Assembly (NCBI GenBank): GCA_014084085.1
Contig: NPFB01000047.1
Coordinates: 769-64,768, forward strand
Reading direction: 5' to 3'
DNA length: 64,000 nt
DNA from: Hondaea fermentalgiana
Lineage: Eukaryota > Sar > Bigyra > Thraustochytrida > Thraustochytriidae
In this document: one piece after another, positions 18,155 through 28,428 of the stretch
Layout of the letters: each line of letters begins with the position of its first letter
How positions within the stretch are numbered: position 1 is the stretch's first letter
Position numbers and translations under genes: made by a program
Notes under the pieces: generated by a model
Database searches by the model: none
Seen by the model: only the letters and a program-made list of their open reading frames with translations
What the model was told of the DNA's origin: nothing

Positions 18155-18949
18155 TTAGACGTCTTGATTTGTCGAAGAAAAACGCGAGGCAAACCACTGC
18201 GCAGTGACAAGCCGGCGCAAAATGGGATACGCATGTGACCAGCTGTCATAGTTAACAATTGTGGCGTCCACCAAAGCATCCTCCTTGCAGAACTCCGCTT
18301 CAACGACGGCCTGCTTCAGACGCATCTGCACCTGGTCCTCGGATTCGGTCCCACGGCCGCGCAGACGCTTCTCTAGCTCTTCCAGCGATGGCGGAATGAT
18401 CCCAAGACATTTGACTCGAAGATCAAGGGCGGGATCCTCTGCCGCTTTCTTGATGCTGCGCACGCCATGCATGTCCACGTCCATGAGCACTATCTTGCCC
18501 TCGCGATTCACATCCTCGAGCGCGCGCAGGCTCGTGCCATACATATTTCCGTGAATTGACACGTGTTCCACGAAGGCACCACTGGCAATGTCCTGCTGCA
18601 TTGCCGCCGTGCTCGTAAAGTGATAGTTTATCCCATCGACCTCGCCAGATCTTGGCGTACGCGTCGTGTGGCTCACCGAAAACCCAAAGCTGTCCGGAAA
18701 CTCCTCCAGCAGCAATTGCGTCAGCGTCGACTTCCCTGAACCCGACGGGCCGCACAAGAGCAAAACGTCGCGCTGGCCCTTTTCCTCCTCGTTCTGGCAG
18801 CCGTCTTTAGCCGTCGAGGTCGCCAGCTTTGCGCGCCGCTGCTGCAGCAGCCCAAGGTTTCTCGCGCGAAAGTGCCTCCTCCTCAACTCGTGCGCCGCCG
18901 CTCGCCCAGCACGCGCCGCTCCCGCTGCGGTCATCGTCTCTGCGTTCAA
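18155..18949 (-). CDS. Guanylate kinase
   Basis: 264 aa from the ATG at 18949. The kinase core begins at about residue 60: LLLCGPSGSGKSTLTQLLL is the P-loop. It is followed by FGFSVSHTTRTPRSGEVDGI with the GMP-binding Ser/Arg residues, GINYHF, FVEHVSIHGNMYGTS with the GMP-binding Tyr, GKIVLMDVDMHGVRSIKK with the Walker-B-like Asp, the lid RLRGRGTESEDQVQMRL, and a C-terminal VNYD. It converts GMP plus ATP to GDP plus ADP. The 55-60 residue N-terminal extension is basic and Ala-rich (TAAGAARAGRAAAHELRRRH), which fits a mitochondrial or plastid targeting peptide, though no other localisation evidence is visible. At 264 aa it is longer than cytosolic guanylate kinases (about 200). Confidence 0.93.
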   Translation of the reverse strand: MNAETMTAAGAARAGRAAAHELRRRHFRARNLGLLQQRRAKLATSTAKDGCQNEEEKGQRDVLLLCGPSGSGKSTLTQLLLEEFPDSFGFSVSHTTRTPRSGEVDGINYHFTSTAAMQQDIASGAFVEHVSIHGNMYGTSLRALEDVNREGKIVLMDVDMHGVRSIKKAAEDPALDLRVKCLGIIPPSLEELEKRLRGRGTESEDQVQMRLKQAVVEAEFCKEDALVDATIVNYDSWSHAYPILRRLVTAQWFASRFSSTNQDV

Positions 18950-19524
18950 TGTCCCTCCCGACCCTCGCGCTTGCGCTCGCGCTCGCGCTCCGAGTGGGTC
19001 TGCAAGTCGCTGGCCTTGTCTTGCCTTGCCCTACAAGTTGCCTTGCCTTTCCCTTGCAAGTTGCCTTGCCTTGCCTCTCTAGTGATAAGTTAGCAAGCAA
19101 GTCACTCACGTCGAGCAGACAGACAAAAAAGTCACCAGCGTGCTCACCTCACCTTAGCGAACGCGCCATTTTTGCTCAAGCGACTGCCGCTGCGCCTGCG
19201 AGACACGGCGGCCCAAAGAGTCTCTGCGCAATCAATCGCTGGCGGCAAGCTGACCCAAACCTTGCAATCTTCTTTGGGCTCGTCAATAAAAAAGAAAAAG
19301 GCTCCTTGACCCCGCGCGAGGCCTATAGCCGTTGAACGCGCGCAACTTACACAGATTGCTACGGCCTTTAACAAAGAGGGGTGTAAAGGCCGCCTTTGCA
19401 GAGGTCATGGATGAACGGACCCCGGCGGCCCAGAAGAGCCCAACTCCAAAGCGCTCTGCGGCTTGCGCGGCGATAGCTCCTGCAAGCGCCGCCGCGGGGA
19501 CCGGCGACTGCTCGCGCGACGAAC
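18950..19524. other. Divergent promoter region
   Basis: Spacer between guanylate kinase (-) and the giant coiled-coil gene (+). It holds a run of GCTCGCG units at about 18968-18992 and CTTGC/CCTTG repeats at 19016-19082. The short ORF 19332-19559 overlaps the start of the giant gene in another frame and is probably not translated. Confidence 0.45.
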
Positions 19525-22500
19525 ATGGCGCACCGTCGCAGAAAAGGCCGCGCCCTTGAAAAGGACAACAACGAGGGCAAGGACGACGATGACGACAACG
19601 ACGATGACGACGATGAGGAGGAGGAAGACGATAGCGACGAAGATGACAGCGACGAAGATGACAGCGGCGAGGACGACGACAGCGACAGCGACAGCGACAG
19701 CGAAGATGACAGCGACAGTGACGATGAGAGCGAAGACGACGATGACTCCCTTCCAGATGATCCCGAGGAAATCGAGCGTCTTGCGCGAGAACAATGGAAA
19801 GACCGCGGCTTCAACGAGGCAGACTTTACCGTGGAAAAAATGTTCGAGATCTGGGCACGCGAGGAAGAAGAAGGACTTGGTCGCGCGCGCGCATCCAATA
19901 ACCTTCAGCGCAAGATGGAGCTGCTTCGTATGAACCAAGAAGCCGAAGTCTTTGACACAGCCGCGCTCAAGGCCATGGCCAAGGCCAAGGCCCTCGCGCT
20001 CAAGGAACAAGCAAAGGATTTCGCACTTGAAACCAAGGAACGCGTTTTGCCCCCCTTTGTCAAGCGCATGCTCAGACTTCGTGCGCACGAGCGCAAGGCT
20101 GCAGCACTCATTAACACGGCTCAAGCCGCCCATGATCTTCGACTCGAGCAACGACGTATCAGACACGAGGAAATTGCAAAAGAAAAACTCGAGCAAGAGC
20201 GACAGCGAGAAAGGGTCGAACGCCAAGAACAGTTCAAAGCCTTTCGCCGAAAGCAAAAGGAAGAGGCCATCCTGCGCGACAAAAAGCTCGCCTCAGAGGC
20301 AATCTTGAAGCGGCGCGAGCAAGAACGTGTTGAACGCGAGGCCCAAGAGGCTGAGGACGCAGCCAAGGAGCGCCAGCGCATTCACGAGCGCACACGCGCC
20401 CGCCGTCGCCGCGACATCAAATCGTGGCTCGCCACGCACCGGACCGGCGTTCAAGAAGCTGCGCAACGAAAAGAAGATCGAGATAAAATTCAACGTGCAC
20501 GCGAAAAGCTCGTGCAAGAGCGGTTCGAGCAGGAGACGCAGGCGCACAACGCCCAGGTTGAAAAGGATGCTCTCGGCTTGCCGACGATATCGCCCGGCGT
20601 TCCCGGCATCTTCGCCAAGCCTATCGGCGCAAAGCATGGCGCACCACATGGAGTCCACAGGCATGATAGGCCTGCCTACGATCTCTTTGATCCAGAGCTT
20701 GATGCCACAACACTAGAACCGCCATTTTCCAGCGCTGACGCCTCGAAGCAGGTCGCTCTACTTGAAATTCGCGTCATGGAGGCCGAATCTCTCGTTGCGG
20801 CCGCCCTTGCCCCTTGCCAAGACGCTCAGAGCAAGCTCGACGCCAATCGTGCTGATATTCGTTCGTTAGACGAGCAGATACTTACCCTCGATCGCGAAAT
20901 TGTACACATCGATAACGAGCAAAAGGAGTTCCGCGCCAGTCTGCGCAAACCGCCTCGCCGCGAACCCAATCGTTCAGAAATGGAGCGCGAAAACCTTTTG
21001 ACACGACGCAAATTTGAAATCCGCACAAGAATCGACAGTGAGCTCCGTCCAAGGCTCGAGGTATGCAAGCAGTCGAAGCAGGATCTCGAGACCCAATTTG
21101 CGCTTGCAGAAGAGCGCCTTCATATGCTTCGAGAGGAGGCTCTTGCCCGGAGGGCGGAACTCGACGCGCGTCTCGAGATGCAACCCGAGCTCCCACTTGT
21201 CATCGGTCGCGCTCTTCACAAAGTCGACGAGCACCAAGGCCAACCGGCCGTCGACCCGGTGCGTTCTTTCGAAGGTATCGTGCAGCGTACCAATGCGGAA
21301 TTGCTACGTCATGCCGCCGCGGAGCTCGAAAAGCATCGCAAAGACCTCACGAAAATGGCACAGCAAAAGAGCACGTCTCGCGAAGAGTACGCGTACTTGA
21401 AGTCAGATCTCGAGCTGTCCGTATCCCGACTCGCAGAGACGCAGACCCGCATTCAACGTGCTCAGGAGGCTCAGCTGCGGGCCAACCTGGTCATGGCCAT
21501 TGAGACCTTTTTCCAAAAAGGCGGTATCGCTAACCTCGCAAAGATATCCAACGTCTACGCTGGCGCACTTGATTGGTGGCAAGGCCATCAACCCGAAGCA
21601 ACGACGAACGTGCGCCTGGTCGACGAAGTCGCGCAAGAACATCACGCGGACGAAAAGACTGACGATAAGGCCTTTATCGGCGTTACGGCCGACGTCCACG
21701 ATCGCGTTGGCACCATAGAAGGCATCATTCAGCTTCCGCGACACCGCCTCTACCGGGTCACGACGGTCATTGCGCGCCATCCCGAAAAGGACGTTCCCGG
21801 TCGCGCGGCGCAGCTGGACGTCACAGACTACATTAACGTCCGCTTTGGTCCGTCGCTTCAACAATTGAGCTTGATTGGTAAAGTCTTCAATGCTCCCAGC
21901 GCAGAGCAGCCCCCTGGTGCTCCAGTTCATCACACTATAACTACTCTCATTGCTGGGACCAGTGTTGCTTACAGGTTCGATTTTCGCGGCTCGTCCACTC
22001 AATGCGCGCTCGTTGTCAAAAATGGATGGGTTCAGGAGGAGGAAGCAAATAATCCCGCTGATGGAGTCGACAAAGACTCGCCCCAAGTATTGACTGACTT
22101 TGTACGCCAACTCCGCATCGAGCGCTTGCAAGGAAAAGACCGGGCAAATCATTTGCTCGAAGAGCTGATACGTGCAAAAGAATGCCCCAAGCCGTACTGG
22201 GACTCGTCCATCTTCCAAGGTACCTTGCAGCGCTTTGAAAAGAATCGCTTCCTTCAAATGCTCCAAGACACGCTCGAAGCCCTTGGCAAGGAAAGGGAGG
22301 AGCTCGAGCAAAGAAAAATTGCGCGGCGAGATGCTCTTCTCAAATTGCATGAATCTCAAGCGCAACCTGGAGCCCTTGTGCATACGCGGGGGAAAGGCAC
22401 GGAAGGCACCAAGCCACGACGATTCAGTGCCGCGCGCGCCCAGCACCAGGAGTTGCTGGCGCGCAAGGCGCATGACAGTGAACACCTTGAGACAATGCGC

Positions 22501-25500
22501 AAGGAAGCCGAACTTGATGAAAAGATGATTCTGGCCAAAGAACGATATATCAATCGAAAGCGCCGTGGCATGGACGGTGCCGCCGCGATCGAGGAGGGAC
22601 AGCGTCTCGTGGGTCGTAAGCTCGAAATTTTTTTCGCCGATATCGCTCGTTGGCGCGTTGGCAAAGTCATGGACATGAAAGCCTCGTGGGTTGATCAAAA
22701 CACACGGCTTCAGGTCCTACACAAACTCGAACTTTCGGACGAACCCGAGGGCTCGTCAAAATGGGACGACCTTCTTGCACGTCGCTTCGTGGAGCTCAAA
22801 GTGGACGTATCTGACGTTGAAGAACGACGCAAGGAGCTTGAAGAAGATCGGCTTCGCCAAAAGCGACAAGATCGCGAAGAACGCGAGCGTGTCGCTGCGG
22901 AAGAGGCCCGCGAGGACAAAGAGATCAAGGAGCGCGCTACAATGGAGAAGAACGAGCTCTTGCGCAAAGCTGCACAAGAAGTCGCCAATGCAGGCGAACG
23001 AATCCGCGCCGAAATTGCATTCGCTGTGGAGACCAGCGAACACGTTCGTGGCCTCGTCCAGGTCAAGACCGACGAGCTTCGGAAGGAACTTCTCGAAGCT
23101 ACAATGGCAGAAATAGGGTCTCGGTCACTCGGCCGTCGAACAAGAGAAGAAATTGGCAAAACCGCCGCCAAAGAAGCCCAAAAGTCATTTGCGGAAAAAC
23201 CTATTGCCGTTGCGGAGAGCGACATCAAGGAAAAGTGGCAGCATGAAATGAAACTTCTCAAAGCGCGCCACGCGCTCATTGTAGAAAATTTTCATGCCAA
23301 ACTGAAGGCTCGGAGAGAACAAGAGGCCGCAAACCTCTTCCGTAAGCGCAACGCAGGTCTTGCAGCCCGCAAGCGCCAGCGCGCTGAGCTCGGCAAGCTG
23401 CTTGCCATCGTGGACATTGAAAAGGCTTTGCCTCCAGCAACACGATGCGAACACCGCCGTGTACGCTATTGGGGGACGCAGTACAAGAACGGCGTTCGTT
23501 GCCTGCGCTGCAATGCCGAGGTGTCCCGCTCGTTTTGCGACCCCTCGCAAGCCTGGGAGATGAACGCTGAAACCGGTGCCGCTATTGCCCTTCATCGTAG
23601 AGCGGAGGCGCGTTATATTGCAGCAAATCCAGAGCAAGATGCATTGATCGAGGCCGAGCGTCAGCGCGTTGAAAAGGAGGAAAGACTCATCGAGGCTGCA
23701 GGTCGCGAACTACCAGGATCTCAGTTGGCCATTAACCTGGAGAAGCTGAATGCACGCCACTTGCTGCCCACGTCCCTAAGAAACAGTGACGTCCATGCGG
23801 GCCACTGGGGCGACCCAACACCATTGCGAACTCGCTACGCGCGAAATCAAGCTCTCCGCATGGATTACATGACGCACTTCTCCCGCGTTCGAGGCTACAA
23901 ACTCAAATTGGCCGACCTCGCACGCACTCGAGAAGCACTTTTACGCGAACGCCGCGAATCAACAGCGGCGCTGGAAGAGGCACACCAGGACAATTTTGCA
24001 ATTGAAAACCGCACATTGCGCATCGAAGGGGAATACCATCGCGCCCAGGAGCTGCTGCGCGAGAGACGAGAAGCGATCGAACGCACAGAAAAGGCCGAGG
24101 CCACGCTGGAGCTTGCTCTCGAAGACCGCATCGAAAAAGAGCTCATCTACGACGCCACTTGTCGGGACCTATTTGTTGCCGAGGCTAAACTCGATATTCG
24201 AAGCAATGAGGCACGACATGCTCTCGTGCAAAGCCAACAGATTGACAAAGACCGCGATCGCGCTCACGATATGCTAACCCGCCTCAAGAAGGAGCTGCAG
24301 ACCGCTCGCGAAAATCACAAAAAAGCAGAGAATATTCTTCAGACTGTTCGCTGGCAACAGCGAGGCTCGCCCGTGCTGTACGCTCCGTGGGCAAAGCGAC
24401 TTGGTTTGGCGACCATCGTCTTTTGCCGTCCCGTGGATCCTGAAAAGGCTGATGACCAAGAAGATGCTGTTGACATGGTGAAAATCCGTCTCGTGTGCGG
24501 CGGCTCCCAAATCGTCTTCTTGTACTGTCCGTTGCAGCCCATCATCGACGAGGAACGTCGCCGTGAAGCAGCTGAGCGGCCTCTTATGGAGGCTGAGGAT
24601 GCCGCATCTGCAAAGTACGCGCGCGCAGAAGCTGCATTTCGAGTCGAAAATCAGCGCCTCATGGAGCGCGAAGAAATCCTTCAGCGCCAGGTCGAAGAGG
24701 TGATCTTTCGTGAACTTGTCGAGGAGCGTGCTGTTGAGGAAGCGCGCGGCGAAGCAATGCTCAACGCTTTGCAAGTGCTACAGCTCAAGTGGAAGCGAGA
24801 GCAATTTAAACGTCTTGCGCGCGAGCATGTGAACCGGGAGCACCTGGCCCTTGTCGAGGCTCTTGCCGAGTTTGACCTCGAAGGCCCAACAAAGGCCCAG
24901 CCATATGCCCCCGAGCCCTTTTCTAAAGCCAAGAGGAGAAGAGCTCGCCGACAAAGGTACATGGAACTATGTGCCATCTTTCAAGATGAGCAAGCCGACC
25001 TTGCGGAAGCCGAAATTCGACTTCGCTACAAGACTTTACGTGAGCGCGAGGAACGTGATGCAGCCATCGAGGCCATCATCGAAGAGATCGTAGATGGAGA
25101 GTCACGGAGCATCGCCGAAGCATATCATGTAAATTCGCTCGACACGGCGCAGCGTCGCATGGACGAATCCAATGTTTATCTTGCGGGCGGCCAAGGCGTC
25201 GAGGGTATCCTTCAGGTCGCGGACGGTACAAAAAATGAGAATGATACTGCACTGACAAGACCGATCGCCCCTTTGGGAACGGCCATCCACTTTGAGGTGT
25301 ACAGAGATCTTTCGCGTCTACGTCGCGCTCGCCGTGTCGAGCTTGAGCGCCTATTGGCACATTGGGCTCACCACAATGAGCTGGAAAAGGAACGTTTGGC
25401 GGCCCAAAGGGCGTGGGAGGCGCGCGCTGAAGAGCGCGAGCGCGAGGAAGCCGAGAACGATGCCATGGAGCTCGAGGACATTGCACTTCGCCAGTTCTAC

Positions 25501-27213
25501 CTTGAAGAACGACAAGCATATCTCGCAGAGCGCTGGGCGATGGCAGAAGAGGAACAATCGATGCGCGCCTTTCTCAAGGAGGAAGCCATGCGCGCGATGA
25601 AGTCGAAATATGACGTCGAGGGCCTCGAGGTTGAGGAGAAATCCAAAAAGCAACTACGACGCGACGAGATCAAAAAGGTTGTTGCCGATCGCCAGCGTGC
25701 AAAGCGGGAGCAAAAGCAAATGCTCATCGAGGACGATCTGAGTTATCAGATGCGGCTCGAATACAACCGTCAGATGCAAAAGCTGCTCATGCAGCACGAA
25801 ATGGGCCTTGACGCAGGCGACATGGAAGGTTCGGGGGCCGATGCCGCCGCGCAAGCCATGAATGCTGCACTTGCTCGCGCGCACCAGCGCGAAATTGAAA
25901 AGCAGAAACGAAAACTCGCCGAAGAGGAACGCAAATATTCTCGGCGCGTGAATCAGGCATTTCTGCACAAGATCAAGTACGAGCTACAAGCTCTCAAGCT
26001 CGAGGATGAAGTCGCCAAATGGTACACGCTTGAGCAGCGCAAGCGTGCCTTGGCTCTTCGTGCGGGCGTATTTATGCGTAAAAAGGTGGACGCTGACACC
26101 AAAGCTCGCCGCGACGTTGAGCAGCGGCGTGCCGAGACCGCGCAAGCCCGAGAACGCGCTGAAGCGGCCCAGAGACTTGTAGACGAAACGCGCCCACAGA
26201 TTCGGCAGTCCCAGCGAGACAAAATCGCAGTTCTACGCGAGACAGAGTTCATCAACTCGGATGTGGTGCACGAAAATATGAATCGGTTCCACACCCAGGA
26301 TCTATACGGGGAGCTTCACTACCAGTTCTTCTACATGCTCAGCTGTCAAATTGCCAACAATGCCGAGGTGGTCAGCCTCGAGCGTACGGTACGAAGGACA
26401 GTCGAAGCTCTGCAGACCATTGGAGCGGAAACGCGAGCCAAACAGGAGGACCTCCGTGCCCTTGAGCTACAGTGGCGACGCAGAAATTGGCTGCGTTTGC
26501 GACGCGCCGAGCTGGGAGCTATCTTCTTCTCGATAACACGAAGAAAGGCGCTTGACAAGGCTTTTTGCGGATGGCACGAGTATGCCGTCTGGCAAAAACG
26601 CACTCGCGAAGCGTTCGAGGTACGCGTTGGTGTCACCAAGCATGGAAATGACCTGCAAAAGGTTTTTCGTACTCCGGTTCCCGACGAAATCTCCACACGC
26701 GACGAGAGCTCATCGGAGCCCGAGACGCAGACAATTCTTCGCAAGCACACGAATCGCAAAGTCAAGTGTCAGAACTGCAAGCAAGTTTACATGGAGTCTG
26801 CCAACCACGCGCAGGCATGTGCCTACCATCCGGGGACTTACGAATTGGCGTGTCCTCAAACTTGCACGGTAAATCGCTCCGGCAAAGCGGCGGAATCGGG
26901 AAGCGTCGACACACGATGCGCTGCCCACTACCGTCGTCGATGGTCCTGCTGCGACAAAACCAAAGCAGTACCTTTTGGTTTTGATGGGTGTCAGCAGCGC
27001 TGGCACATGCCAGAGAATATTGACCCCAAATACGAAGGTCAAGTACGCGATGCCTCGGCGAAAAAGCAGCGCGCGGAGGGGAGTGTGACTCAGGTCAAGC
27101 GAGGACTACAGGAGCTGCGCAGAATTGCCAAAAGGGAGCGTCTGCATGACCTTGATGCAATTCGCGATCGTCTCGCCCATGATCGTGAGCTTGTGGCTCG
27201 CTACGATTCATAA
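19525..27213 (+). CDS. Giant coiled-coil protein with CHORD-like zinc-binding tail
   Basis: 2562 aa in one open frame. I recognise no named orthologue. Residues ~12-85 are almost pure Asp/Glu/Ser. Most of the rest is charged, helix-forming, coiled-coil sequence (ERQRERVERQEQFKAFRR and similar). Four islands break it. A beta-rich segment lies at ~716-838 (DVHDRVGTIEGIIQLPRHRL, then RFGPSLQQLSLIGKVF and YRFDFRG). A Cys/His cluster lies at ~1307-1345 (CEHRRVRYWG, CLRCNAEV). A second beta segment lies at ~1610-1675. Near the end, ~2410-2495, come CQNCKQVY, CAYHPGTYELAC, CAAHYRRRWSCCDK and FDGCQQRWH, which resemble a CHORD zinc-binding module. A WHEYAVWQK segment near 2350 recalls Sfi1/centrin-binding repeats. 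A structural role in the flagellum, basal body or cortex is plausible from size and style only. It ends 226 bp before RIB7 on the same strand. Confidence 0.8.
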   Translation: MAHRRRKGRALEKDNNEGKDDDDDNDDDDDEEEEDDSDEDDSDEDDSGEDDDSDSDSDSEDDSDSDDESEDDDDSLPDDPEEIERLAREQWKDRGFNEADFTVEKMFEIWAREEEEGLGRARASNNLQRKMELLRMNQEAEVFDTAALKAMAKAKALALKEQAKDFALETKERVLPPFVKRMLRLRAHERKAAALINTAQAAHDLRLEQRRIRHEEIAKEKLEQERQRERVERQEQFKAFRRKQKEEAILRDKKLASEAILKRREQERVEREAQEAEDAAKERQRIHERTRARRRRDIKSWLATHRTGVQEAAQRKEDRDKIQRAREKLVQERFEQETQAHNAQVEKDALGLPTISPGVPGIFAKPIGAKHGAPHGVHRHDRPAYDLFDPELDATTLEPPFSSADASKQVALLEIRVMEAESLVAAALAPCQDAQSKLDANRADIRSLDEQILTLDREIVHIDNEQKEFRASLRKPPRREPNRSEMERENLLTRRKFEIRTRIDSELRPRLEVCKQSKQDLETQFALAEERLHMLREEALARRAELDARLEMQPELPLVIGRALHKVDEHQGQPAVDPVRSFEGIVQRTNAELLRHAAAELEKHRKDLTKMAQQKSTSREEYAYLKSDLELSVSRLAETQTRIQRAQEAQLRANLVMAIETFFQKGGIANLAKISNVYAGALDWWQGHQPEATTNVRLVDEVAQEHHADEKTDDKAFIGVTADVHDRVGTIEGIIQLPRHRLYRVTTVIARHPEKDVPGRAAQLDVTDYINVRFGPSLQQLSLIGKVFNAPSAEQPPGAPVHHTITTLIAGTSVAYRFDFRGSSTQCALVVKNGWVQEEEANNPADGVDKDSPQVLTDFVRQLRIERLQGKDRANHLLEELIRAKECPKPYWDSSIFQGTLQRFEKNRFLQMLQDTLEALGKEREELEQRKIARRDALLKLHESQAQPGALVHTRGKGTEGTKPRRFSAARAQHQELLARKAHDSEHLETMRKEAELDEKMILAKERYINRKRRGMDGAAAIEEGQRLVGRKLEIFFADIARWRVGKVMDMKASWVDQNTRLQVLHKLELSDEPEGSSKWDDLLARRFVELKVDVSDVEERRKELEEDRLRQKRQDREERERVAAEEAREDKEIKERATMEKNELLRKAAQEVANAGERIRAEIAFAVETSEHVRGLVQVKTDELRKELLEATMAEIGSRSLGRRTREEIGKTAAKEAQKSFAEKPIAVAESDIKEKWQHEMKLLKARHALIVENFHAKLKARREQEAANLFRKRNAGLAARKRQRAELGKLLAIVDIEKALPPATRCEHRRVRYWGTQYKNGVRCLRCNAEVSRSFCDPSQAWEMNAETGAAIALHRRAEARYIAANPEQDALIEAERQRVEKEERLIEAAGRELPGSQLAINLEKLNARHLLPTSLRNSDVHAGHWGDPTPLRTRYARNQALRMDYMTHFSRVRGYKLKLADLARTREALLRERRESTAALEEAHQDNFAIENRTLRIEGEYHRAQELLRERREAIERTEKAEATLELALEDRIEKELIYDATCRDLFVAEAKLDIRSNEARHALVQSQQIDKDRDRAHDMLTRLKKELQTARENHKKAENILQTVRWQQRGSPVLYAPWAKRLGLATIVFCRPVDPEKADDQEDAVDMVKIRLVCGGSQIVFLYCPLQPIIDEERRREAAERPLMEAEDAASAKYARAEAAFRVENQRLMEREEILQRQVEEVIFRELVEERAVEEARGEAMLNALQVLQLKWKREQFKRLAREHVNREHLALVEALAEFDLEGPTKAQPYAPEPFSKAKRRRARRQRYMELCAIFQDEQADLAEAEIRLRYKTLREREERDAAIEAIIEEIVDGESRSIAEAYHVNSLDTAQRRMDESNVYLAGGQGVEGILQVADGTKNENDTALTRPIAPLGTAIHFEVYRDLSRLRRARRVELERLLAHWAHHNELEKERLAAQRAWEARAEEREREEAENDAMELEDIALRQFYLEERQAYLAERWAMAEEEQSMRAFLKEEAMRAMKSKYDVEGLEVEEKSKKQLRRDEIKKVVADRQRAKREQKQMLIEDDLSYQMRLEYNRQMQKLLMQHEMGLDAGDMEGSGADAAAQAMNAALARAHQREIEKQKRKLAEEERKYSRRVNQAFLHKIKYELQALKLEDEVAKWYTLEQRKRALALRAGVFMRKKVDADTKARRDVEQRRAETAQARERAEAAQRLVDETRPQIRQSQRDKIAVLRETEFINSDVVHENMNRFHTQDLYGELHYQFFYMLSCQIANNAEVVSLERTVRRTVEALQTIGAETRAKQEDLRALELQWRRRNWLRLRRAELGAIFFSITRRKALDKAFCGWHEYAVWQKRTREAFEVRVGVTKHGNDLQKVFRTPVPDEISTRDESSSEPETQTILRKHTNRKVKCQNCKQVYMESANHAQACAYHPGTYELACPQTCTVNRSGKAAESGSVDTRCAAHYRRRWSCCDKTKAVPFGFDGCQQRWHMPENIDPKYEGQVRDASAKKQRAEGSVTQVKRGLQELRRIAKRERLHDLDAIRDRLAHDRELVARYDS

Positions 27214-27439
27214 ACTTTTGTTGCATAATAGAATGGTATGCCACATTTATCGCACGCTCTCATTCTTGCACCACCGCCAGGCTGTCATTATTTCTGGCGA
27301 CCGAGAGCGCCCAGGCGGTTCGTTATCCTAATCATTGAGCCTCACAAGTTTCCTAACAATGAAAAAAAAATTGAGATGAGTCGGATGAACAGCCACAGAA
27401 GAAGCAGCCTCCCAAGCAGCAGCGGCAGCAAAATGTGAA

Positions 27440-28240
27440 ATGGCGTCCTCAATTCTTGACGCCGTGGCGCGAGGGGTGGCAGATGCGCGCACCGCACGAG
27501 AGCAGGGGCAAGCGCAGGGCGCCGCAGTTGCCGCCTCGCACGTGACGCTGACGTTTGCACAGAGTTTGGACGGAAGCATCGCACGACGCCGCGGAGAGCC
27601 CGTGGCAATCAGCAGCCCCGAGAGCTTCGCCTTCACGCACGCGCTCCGCGCCACGCACGCGGCCATCGTCGTTGGCATCGGCACAATGCTTGCCGACAAC
27701 CCGTCGCTCACAACGCGCCACGTGGACGGCGAAGATCCGCAGCCAGTCATCATCGACGCCAATCTCGAAACCCCGCTCTCAAGCAAGCTCTTCACGGACG
27801 AGCGCTGTCGCAAGAAGCCCCTTCTCCTGGCCGTCGCAGCGCCTGGCACGGCGCAAACGAAGGAGATCGACTCGCGAGCACAACGCGAGGCAGCTCTTCG
27901 CGCGGCCGGCGCAGAAATCGAATTTTGCGGAGCGGAGGCTTTTGGCCAAGACGGTCGAGCACGGATTGCCCTGCAAGATGCCTTACGCGTACTGCGTCGG
28001 CGCTTCGATAGTGTGATGATAGAGGGAGGAGCGGGCGTCATTACAGGAATTCTATCAAGCTCGGAGTGCGTGGCACAGATAGATCGCGTTGTGCTCACCA
28101 TCGCACCAGCGTTCTTTGGGGGCTACAACTACATGCAGCGCCTCTGTCCCGAGAACACGGCCCGCGCATGGAAGACTGAGCGTGTCGAGACGGCATCGGG
28201 CGATATTCTAGTCAGTCTCGTGCCAAGAGTCCCAGGTTGA
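27440..28240 (+). CDS. RIB7: 2,5-diamino-6-ribosylamino-pyrimidinone 5'-phosphate reductase (RIB7-type)
   Basis: 266 aa. It matches the RibD C-terminal / RIB7 reductase family: VTLTFAQSLDGSIA at the N-terminus, THALRATHAAIVVGIGTMLADNPSL (substrate and NADPH-binding helix-loop, with the conserved DNP), PVIIDANLETPLSSKL, SVMIEGGAGVITGIL with the glycine-rich cofactor loop, and VVLTIAPAFFGGYN. In fungi and archaea this enzyme reduces the ribosyl side chain in the second step of riboflavin synthesis, before deamination; bacterial and plant routes fuse reductase and deaminase in the opposite order. No deaminase domain is present. It lies 226 bp after the giant coiled-coil gene and converges on the next minus-strand gene. 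Confidence 0.85.
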   Translation: MASSILDAVARGVADARTAREQGQAQGAAVAASHVTLTFAQSLDGSIARRRGEPVAISSPESFAFTHALRATHAAIVVGIGTMLADNPSLTTRHVDGEDPQPVIIDANLETPLSSKLFTDERCRKKPLLLAVAAPGTAQTKEIDSRAQREAALRAAGAEIEFCGAEAFGQDGRARIALQDALRVLRRRFDSVMIEGGAGVITGILSSSECVAQIDRVVLTIAPAFFGGYNYMQRLCPENTARAWKTERVETASGDILVSLVPRVPG

Positions 28241-28321
28241 GGAGTCGTCGACTACTTGTTCTCTATGGACACCCCCCGCGCCCCTCTCCCCCCCCCTCAT
28301 CTCCCCAACCATAAAAAAGGG

Positions 28322-28385
28322 AGGAGAGGATAGGATAGGAGAGCAGAGGCGAGGCGAGGCGAGGCGAGGAGAGAAAAGAGAATAA
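28322..28385. repeat. AGGAT/GAGGC repeats in a convergent 3' spacer
   Basis: Short AGGATAGGAT and (GAGGC)n-type runs between the RIB7 stop and the stop of the minus-strand gene at 28429. AATAAA at about 28381 could be a poly(A) signal for RIB7. Confidence 0.6.
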
Positions 28386-28428
28386 AGTAGCCCTTATCAT
28401 CCTCTTCCCCCCAAACTTACGCAATCAC

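Noticed and set aside
19405..20256. Minus-strand ORF opposite the acidic N-terminus of the giant coiled-coil gene
   Set aside because: It is the reverse-strand reading of Asp/Glu codons (Val/Ile/Ala runs); the plus-strand frame is far longer and coherent.
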